Shown here one piece after another: positions 44,720 through 57,322 of a DNA stretch of 64,000 nt (position 1 is its first letter; every line of letters begins with the position of its first letter). The translations under genes and the position numbers were made by a program. Under the pieces are notes generated by a model. It was not told the DNA's origin. It made no database searches and saw nothing but the letters and a program-made list of their open reading frames with translations. Origin of the DNA: Dipteronia dyeriana (lineage: Eukaryota > Streptophyta > Magnoliopsida > Sapindales > Sapindaceae); contig CM065296.1 of NCBI GenBank assembly GCA_032871835.1, positions 53,845,288 through 53,909,287 of the forward strand, read 5' to 3'.

Positions 44720-46964
44720 TGTAGGGAATAATCGGTTCGAAATGCGACAGAGGCGTGAAATTAAGGTTTGAATTTTTTTAAAAAATTTCCCTTTTATTAG
44801 AAACAACCTTAACTCTAGATTAATTGATGTTTATTAAAAATATCGTACCATTTTCTCGTGACGATTGAACTAGCATCTTATTGTATCCATAAGATTTTCC
44901 AATCCAATCACAAACGTGAATCACCTAGAAGTGTGGGCACCCTTTCTTTAAATTGTAAACCTGAGGATGGAAACAAATAATATATTTTTCTTTTTTAGTC
45001 ACAATTATCCACCAAGAAGAAAAACGAAGAACGTTAGGTCACTTGTGAATTATCAATCGATTTGATTGAAACTCGAGTGAACCTTGATTCGATGTTGTAC
45101 ACAAAACCTTTTAATGTAAAGGTAACTAGTGCAATATTAAAAACTAAACGTTCTTTCTTACTTTTCTTCTTTTCTGAATTTCACACTATTTCTATGAGTT
45201 GACCGAATTTTGTCTAGAGCAAAAAAAAATAAAAATTCTCTCTCAAAATTCTTACTTGCTTGGCCGAATTCTCTCTTAGAAAATACTTAGTTTGCCCGAA
45301 ATTTTCACTCATAAAAAACTAGAGCTGGCCGAAATTCAACAAGAGATATATATAGGTTTTCAAATCCTTTCCTAATGAGGATTTACTTGGTGAGCAAGAA
45401 TCCTATCCTTAGGTGGATTTACTTTGTGACCAATAATCCTTTTCCAAAAAAATATTCTTTCCTACACCAAGACTCATAATCCAACTCAAATAGTGTATTT
45501 GTCACCATATTAAAGACTTCCTAATTTGACTAGATAAATAATTTCTTTTATTTATCTACTTACCAAATATAGTATTTAATATTAATTATACTATCAACAA
45601 TAGTATAATATTAGGAGACCATCTCCTATTAAGAAAAAGATTTTAACTTTTAATTAAACAATTAATTAATTTTCATTTAATTAAATAATAAAATAAAAAA
45701 CAATATAATTAAGCTAAAATATTTAGCCTTGCTGCCCAAGACCACACATGGGCATATACATTATTTTTCCTATTTTATTAAATCCATTGGACCTTAATAA
45801 AAAGTCCACATGTGAACTAGACCCATTCTTACAAAAAGAAACAAGTCCACATGTCTCACTACAATTCTAAATGTACCCATAAATTGGTCTGGTAGAATAT
45901 ATCAAGTGATCCATGCAAGTTCGTGTGGATTGGGTAACTTGGCGGACTATCTAAATTTAAGCTCCAATAGACACAACCCAATCACAATCAACAAATGATT
46001 CACTTAGGTCCGATCCATTAATTTTAGTTCATTCCACTAAAGAACTAAAATTGAAATCTTAAATAAAGATAGAATAAGTTAATATTTCTCATTCATACCC
46101 TAGACAATCTTGATGGAGATAGTGTATCCTCGTGAAGAATAGCAGTAATCGCCAAGAGCTCATAGACCGTCTATAGCTCTCCAAGTTACCTTATTTACTC
46201 ATATGACTACATTTTGAACTTGGATATTTTGACTTGTCCAGAAGCCATATTTCAATAGACACTATTCAAAAATTAACGTTAAGAATTAATATTGAATACC
46301 TCAAAACATCCATACGATGATATTTTACTCTCATTTATTAAATGGAGCCACGATGTCAATTTCTATAAATGAAGTCCTCTATCGATTAACAAATGAATAC
46401 CACCAAACTATCGAGGATAGTCTATGCTATATAATCGCACTCATTGATAGCTCAAATAAAAACACTTGCAATCATAAGTCCATCATTTATCTTAGGATTG
46501 AGATAGACTCTCTGATTGTCTTCAAGTGAAAACTTTTATCCATTAACGGTCCTGGATAAAGTATTTCACTGTGAACCTATTCAATGCACCCAGTGCACTA
46601 GATTCTTTTACCCACATACACCATATTTTGATGATTTTAGACTCATTATAACACATTTGATCCCACTCAAATGCTAGCAAAAGAATCTACAATTTTGACA
46701 AGATAAAGGCACCCAATCTTTATCTTAAGTTGTGAATATTATTCAAGACTAACTAAAGAATTGTGTCTACCTCGTACTTATCCAGATGTATGAACAATTC
46801 TTCTTTTCTCATAGTCTTTTGACCTTATGATTATTTACTTTTGACAAATATAATAATTAAACTATAAATACTGTAAGATTTGTTAAACTACAAATAACTT
46901 TTTTTAATATGAAAAGATTGTTAAATAAATTATTATACTCTTGCTATAGAACATAATCCCAACA
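44720..46964 (-). repeat. Copia-B2 3' LTR
   Basis: 2245 bp from TGTAGGGAATAATCGG to CATAATCCCAACA, full length in antisense, ends TG/CA. It lies inside the A-type LTR fragment. The PPT follows to its right. Its 5' partner is missing. Confidence 0.85.
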
Positions 46965-46977
46965 ATCTCCCCCTTGC
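46965..46977 (-). promoter_or_regulatory. Polypurine tract of Copia-B2
   Basis: On the minus strand AGCAAGGGGGAGAT precedes the LTR start TGTTGGGATTATG, a variant of the AAGTGGGAGAT tract of B1. Confidence 0.75.
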
Positions 46978-48560
46978 TATATAGAAAATGTGTCATATCT
47001 CTTATCCCTATATTCTCTAGGAGCCCATCAGAACTCTTTTATGGAAGAGCCTTTGTGAAGGGATCCGCTAGATTTTCCCTTAAAAGGTGATAATTTCTTT
47101 CAATGTGTTTCCCTCTCTTATGACTTCTAGGTTCTCTCGAATTAGCCACTGCTCCACTATTGTCACAATAGATAGTGATCTTCTTATTCGCATTAGGAAC
47201 CACTTCCTAGTCAATCAAGAATTGGAGGAGCAAGATAGCCTATTTAGCAACCTTGCATACGGTAACATACTCGGCTTCCATAGTGGAGTCAGCAATACAA
47301 GATTACTATATACTCCTCCTTATGAGTCCCCCTCCTCGAAGTGTAAGCACAGATCCTGATGCTTACCTTCCGGGGTCAGAATCTGATTAGAAATAGGAAT
47401 CTGTATACCCAACAGGAATTAAATCCCCTCCAGAGTATACAAACATATAATCTCTCATTCTCCTGAGATACTTGAAAATATACTTGACCGTCATCTAGTG
47501 ATCAGTACCAGGTTTCGATTGGAACCTACTAACTATGCCAACAACAAAACAAATATCTGGTCTAGTGTAGAGTATTGCATACATGAGACTCCCAATTGCC
47601 AAGGCATATGGAACCCTACTCATGAATAGCTCTTCATGTTCATTCTTAGGAACTTGTTCCTTAGAAAGTTTGATTCCATATCTGAAAGGTAACATACCTT
47701 TCTTGGAATCTTACATGGAAAGCCTAGATAAGATTTTATCTATGTATAAAGCTTGGGATAATACAATAGTTCTATTCTTTCTATCCCTTATGACTTGGAT
47801 ACCAAGAATATAACTTGCTTCTCCTAAGTTCTTCGTATCAAATTGTTTTGCTAACCATTCTTTTACTGAAGTCAATACACTTACATCGTTTCTGATGAGT
47901 TGTATATCTTCAACGTAAAGAACTAGGATAACTAACTTGTCACCTTTAATCCTTCAATATACACAGGGTTCATCAAGGTTTTGAATAAATCCAAAGCTTT
48001 TCATGGCTTGATTAAACCTTATGTTCCAGGATCTGGATGCTTGCTTCAATCTATATATGGATCTTTGTAACTTGCATACCCTTTCTTCTTAGCCTTTTTC
48101 AATGAATCCTTCTAGTTGCATCATATAGATGCTTTCATCAAGATTTCCATTATCTTGACGTCTATTTGCCAGATCTCTAGTTCTAGAGATGTTGCAATGG
48201 ATAAGAGTATCCTAATGAATTTAAGCATAGCCATATGAGAAAATTTTTTCTCATAATCGATACCTTCCTTCTGTGTGTATTCTTTAGCTATCAATCTAGC
48301 TTTAAAGGTTTCCACCTTTCCATCCATTCCTCTTTTCCCCTTGTATACCCACTTGCACCCAATAGATTTTATCCCTGTAGTCAAGTCTACAAGAGACCAG
48401 ACTCTATTTTTCAACATAGATTCAATTTCGGATTGCACTACCTTTTGCCAATGGCGATAATAAACATCTTTCATTGCTTCCTTATACGTATAAGGATCAT
48501 CATCGTCTGAGAGATTCTTTACAGATTCTCCTAGACCGATGTATCTCTAGGGTTGTCTAC
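46978..48560 (-). pseudogene. Copia-B2 reverse transcriptase and RNase H
   Basis: Reading down: [57 protein letters not shown] (48121-48474), the degenerate active-site region near 47925, then MLPFRYGIKLSKEQVPKNEH and SRVPYALAIGSLMYAILYTR (47495-47695), then RNase H to the PPT with GYTDSDF-like and SREPRSHKRGKH-like pieces at about 47090-47400. A segment between 'MDVK' and 'GSLDESI' is deleted near 48155. Same family as B0 and B1. Many stops. Confidence 0.75.
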
Positions 48561-49900
48561 TAACCCTCCCACTACGACAATGTATGGTAGATTGTTGATC
48601 TTGTATTGGTGCGGAACTTACAATTGGGCTAGGTTGTAAAACCTCTTGTGGAATTGTATCTCTGAAAGCTCATTCAGGACAATTCTACTTTTAGGTACAA
48701 AATTATTCATATAGTCCTTTTCCTGAAATTTAGCATTTGTTCAAACAAATACTTTAAGATCTGAAGGACTATAGAAATAATATCCTTTTATTCCTTTTGG
48801 ATACCCTTCAAATATGCATGTTTCTGAACGGGACTCCATCTTTTCTGTCTTTCCTTTTAACACGTGCGCAGGTCATCCAAATGTCCTTAAATATTTTAAA
48901 CTAGGCTTTTATCCAGTCCACAACTCATGCGGTGTTTTAAGAACCAACTTAGATGGTACATCGTTTAGAATGTATATGGCAGTTTGTAAAACATATCCCT
49001 AAAAAGAATTAGGAAGCGTTGAATAACTCAACATAGACCTAACCATGTCCAAAAGAGTTCTATTTCTCCTTTCTGCCACCCCATTTTGTTGAGGTGTACC
49101 TGGTGCAAAAAACTGAGAAATTATCCCATTATCAATATAATATAACTAAAACTCACCAGATAGATATTCTCCACCACTATCAGCTTTAAATGCTTTGAAC
49201 ATGTCAAAAGCATCCGACTTATGTCTCATGAGATACACATATCCAAATCTTGAGTAATCATTCATGAAAGTCATGAAGTACTCATATCCACCTCTAGCTT
49301 GAATGCGCATAGGACCACATACATCAGTGTGTATTAATCCTAAACATTCAGCTGCTCTTGTGCCTTTGGTTGTGAACGACTTTTGGTCATCTTACCTTCC
49401 AGGCAAGATTCACAAGTTGGTAGATCATCGACCTTTAAGTAGCTTAAAGGTCCATCACTAACCAATCTTTTGATCCTTTCAAGGTTAATATGACCTAGGC
49501 ATAAATGCCATAGGTAAGTTTCATCTCTTGATAATTTTACTCTTTTATGATTAGGTTCCGTTGATTCCATATCTAACAAGTGAGAGATATTTCTATGCAA
49601 AAAGAATAAAACGTTTTTCAATGTACGTTTGCAATTAATTTTGTCATTCTTATTAATAATAAAAGCTTTATTAAAAGTAACCGAATAACCAAATTTATTT
49701 AAACAAGAAACTAAAATTAAATTCCTCTTGAATTGAGGTACATAATAAACATCTATCAAATCTAAATGCCTATAAGAATCTAATATCTCCAATTGCACTT
49801 GTAGACACCAATGCTCGTTGCCAAAATGCATGTTGAATTCATTCACATTCATTCTATTCCTTTATCTCTTTTCACCATAAGGAAACACTTTCCCTTGATC
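48561..49900 (-). pseudogene. Copia-B2 pre-integrase and integrase
   Basis: From 49852 down: LDSYRHLDLIDVYYVPQFKR, GYSVTFNKAFIINKND, TYLWHLCLGHINLERIKRL, LPTCESCLEGKMTKS (49340-49852), which give the His and Cys ligands of the zinc domain; then IHTDVCGPMRIQARGG-like and YFMTFMNDYSRFGYVYLMR-like pieces after a frameshift (about 49200-49340); and the C-terminal region with a short deletion around 49190. The core Asp in SDHGGEY is only partly readable. Confidence 0.75.
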
Positions 49901-50597
49901 TTGGTTACTATCATGGTCTCCTTCTAGGTATGCCTAAATTTCTTTTTCTTATATTGTTTCTTGACCTTCTGATGGGTCTTAACAATAGAAACTTTACCAA
50001 CCACATGAATCTCTTGACCCTTGCCTTTCACAAAAATCTTTTCGGCGCTTTGAACATCTTGCATCAGGCCTTGCAAGGTGTAGTCTAACTTGAACTAATC
50101 AAAGGAATCCGATAGTGAGTTGACAATCATGACAATTTTTTGTCTTACCATCTATCTCAGCACCATTGAGTTTAGCAATGTTGAGATGTGCTATGACTTT
50201 CATCATGTGATTATTCACAGTCTGTCCAGGTTTCATCCTAAGATACATGAAAGTAGTCACTACCTCTCTCTTTGTCGTCCTGAACATCTTAGCAAACATA
50301 TCTTCCAGGGACATCATTATATCGGTAACAGTCTCCATTCCTTCGTATTACTGTTGTAACAAGTCGGAGATGGTGGCATAATGTAACGTACATTTAGCCA
50401 TCTCATCTGAAGACTTCCATTACTGATACTCATCTCTTTGCTTCTAAGTAGATTCATTAGTTTGGTGGTTAAGGAATAGACATAACGAATTTATGTTTTA
50501 CAACTTGCAATAACAACCCAATTTTCCTTTTCTGTGTGACATAATTTTCATCGGTTAAAGTATTATCTTGTAGGATGTTAATTAGGGATGGGGTCAA
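49901..50597 (-). pseudogene. Copia-B2 gag
   Basis: The start codon is changed from ATG to TTG at 50595-50597. The frame later reads METVTDIMMSLEDMFAKMF, TKREVVTTFMYLRMKPGQTV and MKVIAHLNIAKLNGAEIDGK (50099-50338), then EKIFVKGKGQEIHVV- and a Lys-rich tail. It matches B1 gag through its middle. Stops and frame changes at both ends. Confidence 0.75.
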
Positions 50598-51748
50598 GAT
50601 TTCTTTTTTTATAACAAAAATTATATAAGTAAATAATCATGACAAAACACTTTCGAATATTTATCTTGCATTAAATAAAATAATTCAATCATAAAATTTA
50701 ACGGTGATCCAACACCCATAAATGTCACGCCTCATTTGGGAGTTCACACCATTTACTAGTTGGACTATGTCCCACCTAATTGTTAACTTAACAACCAACG
50801 CTTTCAATTTTAGCCTTGCGAGTTTATTAACATGAACTCATGGGAGGATATAAATAAAATCACATTGAGTGTGTTACCTAGTTATCAACCTTCAATATAT
50901 TCCTTCGCAAATTAACCTCCTTTGGGAGTAGATATTGTTTGGGCCAATTGTCTAGTCTATCCTTGTAAGGAAGTATCTTACTAAATTTCATTCATGAATA
51001 CCCCTTTGGGGGTTATTACACTAAACATAAAGCTCAACTAAACTTGGAGGTTGTAGGTGTTCCAAAACACCTTCCTGCCACTCAATTGTTTATGGTGTGT
51101 GATCGAATTCCATATAATTATTTACCAAGTTATCTAGATGCCAATTAAATACCTAAACCATTCAATGCATGTTCATACCAAAAGAGATATATGAGTGGCA
51201 CTCCTGTTCTATATGACATGTTATCAAACAATGACAAAAATTGTAATATTTATGAAAATATAAATAGTTGTAATTTTGGTCCATCCTAGAAAAGCAAGTA
51301 AATTACATATGTCTTAGAATACAAAAAAAACTCCTTTCTTGGCAAACAAGTCTTCACACGACCTTCGTTTTTTGGACTCCCTCAGCTGCTTCCCATGGGC
51401 GTGTACACCCTTGGCTCCCTCTCGGTGGCATGCGCACTCCACAACCCCATGAAGGGCTGCCATGCGCAGCCCATGGCTTCCATAGGGTTGCCGTGCACAA
51501 CCCATGCCACAACAATCGTGGCCACGTGCTCATTCGCACGCACCTTTGTTGCCATGACTCGCACTGTCCCAAACTTGTTTCGATTTCTTCTAGTTCTTTA
51601 AACCTTCGAGTCTTCGAACTTGAATGTATCACAGAAGAATTTTAAATAATAAAATACTGCAACATTTTTTATACAATATATTGTAGTTTTTTTATTATTA
51701 TTACGACGACGAAATATAAAAAATTTAGCAACTACCAAGAAGGTTTAA
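50598..51748 (-). repeat. Copia-B2 leader, incomplete
   Basis: Co-linear with the B1 leader, including the GC-rich block at about 51350-51620. It stops after 'caactaccaagaagg' (about 51748), so the PBS-proximal part and the 5' LTR are missing. Confidence 0.7.
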
Positions 51749-53277
51749 AAAGGAGTATAGTTGAAAAAAATCAAATGAGCTCGGGGTTGAAAAACAGAAA
51801 TGGGATGACGTGCCACATGCACACAAACACTCATATGTTGAAATCTATTCTCTTAAAAGCAAAAATTCCGGATGATAATCGGTTTGACTTTTTATGGAAA
51901 AAGCTTAAGATGAATAGATGTTGAAAATTGTTTGCATGTTGATTATCAAACTACTTCTTGATATATATTTGAAGCGTATCTTTCACACACACACACTTTG
52001 TTTATAAGTATGATGATATTTAGCAATTGTTAAAGAATTATGAGAGAACTTGAAAATCTGTATGTATCTCTCTTAGCATATGAAGCTTATTTTATTGAGA
52101 TTTCTTCAAATTGTTTGAATGTGTGATTGTGTGAATATCTTCGTGAACTCTATGCTATCATTGATTTTAGTTATGGCATTTATCAAGGGAGAGCATTGTA
52201 TGCTAGACATTGTTCTCTTTTATGATATATTCATATGCTTCATTTTGTTACATGTTGGCATATTTTGACTTAATGATACTTGTAAGATATTACTCACTAT
52301 CTTTGTCTTGCATGATGATTCATTCTTAAGTCATATGTCTTTAATTTTATATTTTTGTGACTAATGTTTTTGTTTTGTTTTCACTAACTTTGGTTGTATG
52401 TATATAGCATCTTATCACACAAGAAAAATGGGAAGAACTAAGATTACCTGAAGCGGAAACTAATTGAATCCCATTGTTAAAGCCAAGTCTCCCTCAAAAG
52501 GATCCAAAGCTTCAAGGATAAAAGATTTAGGGATCTTTGGAACAAAGAAGATATTTCAAGAGAGAGACATTGACTTTGGTAAGTGTAAATATTCTTATGT
52601 TCTTAAGTGCTTAAAGGATAGAAAATGGGAATCTTGGGTGAGCATGTTATGAGTTGTAAATGATACTCTTGTTAGTGAGTTCTATCATGAATATAAGGAA
52701 AGTTCCACCTTGTTAGATGCCTTGATGGAAATAAGGGGTATTGTATTTAGAGTTAACCCGGAAAATATTAACAAGTTTCTTGGGCTATCTAATGATACAG
52801 ATTCTAATTTTCTAGATGTGGATGTCATTGAGAACTCTTTGTGACAATGCTTCTTTTGAGTGGAAAAATAGGGCATACATTAGTCAACATGAGTTAACTA
52901 AGGCTAGTGCATTTTGGCATCTATTCATTTTGGCATCTATTCATTTGTACTAACATTATTGGATCTTCGAATTCAACCGAGTTGAATAGGAACAAGATCA
53001 AAATAGTGTATGCCTAGGTAACTTATAAACCAATAAACCATGGAGATCTTCTTATGTATTAAATTGATAGTGCGGCTTTCTTTACTAGAGTTGATAAAAA
53101 GCTTGCATTACCGGGGTTAGCTCGTGGGATTAAGAGTAAAGAAGATAATGTGTTAGTTCAACCCTTGGAGAAGTATTGTGATAAACGTGTGTCTTACATG
53201 TCCTATAAGAATAAAGGTAAGACTTGTGATACTTTTGGACTATTTAGTAGTTCTCAAGTTGATAGTGATGTGGTTAG
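51749..53277 (+). pseudogene. Relic resembling the putative plant transposon protein family (Transposase_32-like)
   Basis: The first 650 bases are AT-rich and non-coding. A likely 3' splice site lies at 52407 (TATATAG). Coding relics follow: GSKASRIKDLGIFGTKKIF, a stop, then VVNDTLVSEFYHEYKESS, IRGIVFRVNPENINKFLGL, then after frame changes LTKASAFWHLFI, and KLALPGLARGIKSKEDNVL-. The pattern V-EFY, then RG--F--NPE-IN-FLGL, then A-FWH-FI is that of the plant transposon protein domain found near or in plant retroelements. Its function is not established. Copia-B3 inserted at 53278 removes the end. Confidence 0.5.
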
Positions 53278-55453
53278 TGTTAGGTTTATGCTCTATAGCA
53301 AGAGTATAATAATGTATTTGACAATCTTTTCATATTAATAAAGTGATTTATGGTTTAACAAATCTTATAGCATTTATAGTTTAACTATTATAATTTTCAA
53401 AAGTAAATAATCATAAGGTCAAAATATTATAAGAAAAGAAGAATTGTTCATACATCTAGATATGTATGAGGTAGACACAATTATTTAGTTAGTCTTGAAT
53501 AATTTTCACAAATTAAGATAAAAGGTTGGGCACCTTTATCTTGTCAAAGTTGTAGATTCTTTTGCTAGCATTTGAGCGGGATCAAATGTGTTATGATGAG
53601 TCTAAAATCATCAAAGTGTGGTGTTTTTAGGTAAAAGAATCTAATGCACTGGGTGCATTGAATAGGATCACAATGAAATACTTTATCTAGAACCATCAAT
53701 GGATAAAAGTTTTCATTTGAAGACAATCGGAGAGTCTATCTCAATCCTAAGATAAAGGATGGATTCATGGTTGCAAGTGTTATCATTTGAGCTATCAATG
53801 AGTGAAATTATATAGCATAGTCTATCCTCGATAGTTTGGTGGTATTCATTTGTTAAGCGATAGAGGACTTCATTTATATATATGGACATCGTGGCTCCAT
53901 TTATTAAATGAGAGTAGAATACCATCATATGGATTTTTTGAGGTATTGGATATTAAATCTTGACGTTAAGTTTTCAATAGTATCTATTGAAACATGACTT
54001 CTGGACAAGTTAAAATATCCAAGGTCAAAATGTGGTCATATGAGTAAATATGGTAACTTGGAGAGCTATAGGCGGTCTATGAGCTCTTGGCGATTACTGT
54101 TATTCTTCACGACGATACACTTTCTCCAGTAAGGTTGTCTAGGGAATGAGTAAGAAATATTAACTTATTCTATCTTTATTTAAGAGTTCAATTTTAGTTC
54201 TTTAATGGAATTAACTAAAATTAATAGATCGGACCTAAATGAATCATTTGTTGATTGTGATTGGGTTGTGTCTATTGGAGCTTAAATTTAGATAGCACTC
54301 CAAGATCCCCAATCCATACGAACTGGCATGGATCACTTGATATATTCTACCGAACCAATTTAGGGGTCCATTTAGAGTTGTAATGAGGCACGTGGACTTG
54401 TTTCTTTTTGTAAGAACGGGTCTAGTTCACATGTGGACTTTTTATTAAGGTTCAATGGATTTAATAAAATAAGAAAAATAATATTTATGCCTATATAATG
54501 GTGTTGGGCGGCAAAGCTATATAGCTTAGCCTAATTATATTATTTTTATTTTATTATTTAATTAAATAGAAATTAATTAATGTAATTAATTAATTATTTA
54601 ATTAAAAGTCAAAATATTTTTCCTGGTAGGAGATGGTCTCCCAAAATTATACTATTGTTGGTAGTATAATTAATATTAGAGACTATATTTGATAAGTAGA
54701 TAAATAAAAGAAATTATTTATCTAATCAAATTAGGAAGTCTTATATATGGTTACAAATACACTTTTGAGTTGGATTAGGAGTCTTGGTGTAGGAAATAAT
54801 TCTTTTTGGAAAGGATTCTTAACCGCCAAGTAAATCCACCTAAGGAAAGGATTCTTAACAACCAAGTAAATCCTTCTTAAGAGAGGATTTGGTCTCCTAT
54901 TTATACTACCTATAAATTTCGACCAAGCCTTCGTTTTTGGTATGAGAAGTTGTTTTTTATATGTTTTTTTTATTGTTATAAAAAAAAGCTTCGTCCAAGC
55001 ATAGAGAAAAGAGGAAACATTTTTGTTTTCGATAGTACACTAGTATCCTTTGCATCAAAAGGGTTTTGTGTACAACATCGAATCAAGGTTCAAGCAAGTT
55101 TCAATCAAATTGATTGATAATTCAAAAGTGACGGACGTTCTTGGTTTTTCTCTTGGAGGATTATTGTGACTAACGATGAGAAGATTTTGTTTGTTTCCAT
55201 TCTTAGGTATACAAATTAAAGAAAGGGAGCCCACACACCTTGGTGATTCACGTTTGTGATTGGATTAGAAGTTTTTACGGATTCAATTCAACATAGTTCA
55301 ATCGTCACGGAAAAAAAAGTACGATACTTTTTATATACATCAATTAATCTAGGGTTAAGGTTCTTGTTATTAAAAAAAGGAAACATTTTTATTTATATGC
55401 AAACCCTAATTTTTCTAATTTTTCATGCTTCCGCTACTCGGATATTCCCTACA
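53278..55453 (+). repeat. Copia-B3 5' LTR
   Basis: 2176 bp from TGTTAGGTTTATGC to ATTCCCTACA. The canonical ends and the PBS two bases later are intact. Left flank is GTTAG; no right flank of the element survives to test a duplication. Confidence 0.85.
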
Positions 55454-55454
55454 A

Positions 55455-55467
55455 TTGGTATCAGAGT
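55455..55467 (+). promoter_or_regulatory. Primer-binding site of Copia-B3
   Basis: TTGGTATCAGAGT, identical to B1, directly after the LTR. Confidence 0.85.
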
Positions 55468-56830
55468 CTGATTGTACAATTGATTAATTGATGTATGTGC
55501 ACGCCAATCTTTTTCTTTTTATTGTATATATGCATGTTTTAGTCACATATATATTTACATTGGAATATATGGATATATATATATGTTTTATATGTGGATT
55601 GTTATTGCTCAATTTTGGTCATAGAATTTCAATGTATTTTTGTTTTGGGATTGTAACAAGAAGGGTGGTCTATCATCGCCATAATTTCCTTCTTGGTAGT
55701 TGCTAAGTTTTTTTTTTAATTTTATTGTTGTAATAAAAACAACTGCACTATATTATAATAATAAAAATACTGCAGTATTTTTTTATTTTTAATTCTTCTA
55801 TAATACATTCAAGTATTGAAGACTCGAAGGTTTGAAGAATTGAGAGCAACCGGAACAAGTTTGGGACCGTGTGAGCCGTAGCAACAAACGTGCGTGTGAA
55901 GAGCACGTGGGCACGTTTGTTGTGGTATGGGCTGTGCATGGCAGCCCTATGGAAGCCATGGGCTGCGCATGGCAGCCCTTTATGGGGTTGTGGCATGCAC
56001 ATGCCCATGGGTAGGGGCCAAGGGTGCGCAGGCCAATGGGAGGCACCCGAGGGAGTCAAAATGACGAAGGTTGCGTGAAGACTTGCTCGCCAAGAAAGGA
56101 GTTTTTTGTATTCCAAGACTTGTAATTTACTTGTTTTTCTAGGATGGACAAAAATTATAGCTATTTATATTTTTGTAAATATTGCAATGTTTGTCATTGT
56201 TTGATAACATGTCATATAGAATAGGAGTGCCACTCATATATCTCTTTTGGTATGAATATGCATAGAATGGTTTAGGTATCTAAATTGGCATATAGATAAC
56301 TTGGTAAATCATTCTTTGGAATTCGATCACACCCCTTAAATAATTGAGTGGGAGAAGGTGTTTTGGAACACCTACGGCCTCCAAGTTTAGTTGAGCTTTA
56401 TGTTTCTTGTAATAACCTCCCAAGAGGTATTCATGAATGGAATTTAGCAAGATACTTCCTTACAAGGATAGACTAGACAATTAGTCCAAACGATATCTAC
56501 TCCCAAATGAGAGATATTCATGAGGGATTATATTGAAGGTCGATAACTTGGTAACACTCTCAATGTAATTTTATTAATATCCTCCCAAGATTTCCTGTTA
56601 GTAAAATTGTAAGGCTAAAATTTAAAACGTTGGCGTTATGTTAACAATTAGGTGGGACCTAGTCCAACTAGTAAATGGTGCGAACTCCTAAAGGAGGCGT
56701 GACATTTATGGGTGTTGGATCACCGTTGAATTTTACGATTGAATTATTTTTTATATAATTCAAGATAAATATTCGAAAGTGCTTTATCATGATTATTTAC
56801 TTATATAATTTTTGTTATTAAAAAGAAATC
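55468..56830 (+). repeat. Copia-B3 leader
   Basis: It parallels the B1 leader base for base over most of its length, including the GC-rich block at 55800-56100. In that block a 31-base unit (ggctgtgcatggcagcccta and on) is repeated at 55930 and 55961. No gene supported. Confidence 0.7.
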
Positions 56831-57322
56831 ATGACCCCATCCCTAATCAACATCCTAAAAGATAATACTTTAACTGATGATAATTATGTCACATGGAAAA
56901 GGAAAATTGGGTTGTTTTTGCAAGCTAAAAAGCATAAGTTCATTCTGTATATTCCTTAACCACAAAACTAATGAATCTACTCAAGAGCAAAAAGATGAGT
57001 ATCAGTAGTGGAAGTCTACAGATGAGATGGCTAAATATATGTTACATTATGGCCATCATCTTCGATGTGTTGAAACAACAACATGAAGAGATGTTTGCTA
57101 TAAAGTCCAGGACGACTAAGCAATCTCTCGACTATGAATCTTAGGATGAAACTTGGATAGGCTGTGAAAGATCACATGATGAAATTCATAGAACATCTCA
57201 ACATTGATGAACTAAATGGTGCTGACATAGATGATGAGACGAAAATTGACATGATCGTCAACTCACTATCAGATTCCTTTGATCAGTTTAAGTTGGACTA
57301 CACCGTTAACAATAAGGAAAAC
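56831..57322 (+). pseudogene. Copia-B3 gag, truncated
   Basis: It starts MTPSLINILKDNTLTDDNYV and keeps the TWKRKIGLFLQAKKHKF that B1 has lost to a stop. A stop and deletions follow; then VKDHMMKFIEHLNIDELNG, DIDDETKIDMIVNSLSDSFD and QFKLDYTVNNKEN (57164-57320). The type-A LTR interrupts it at 57323, and no B3 sequence is found beyond. Confidence 0.75.
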
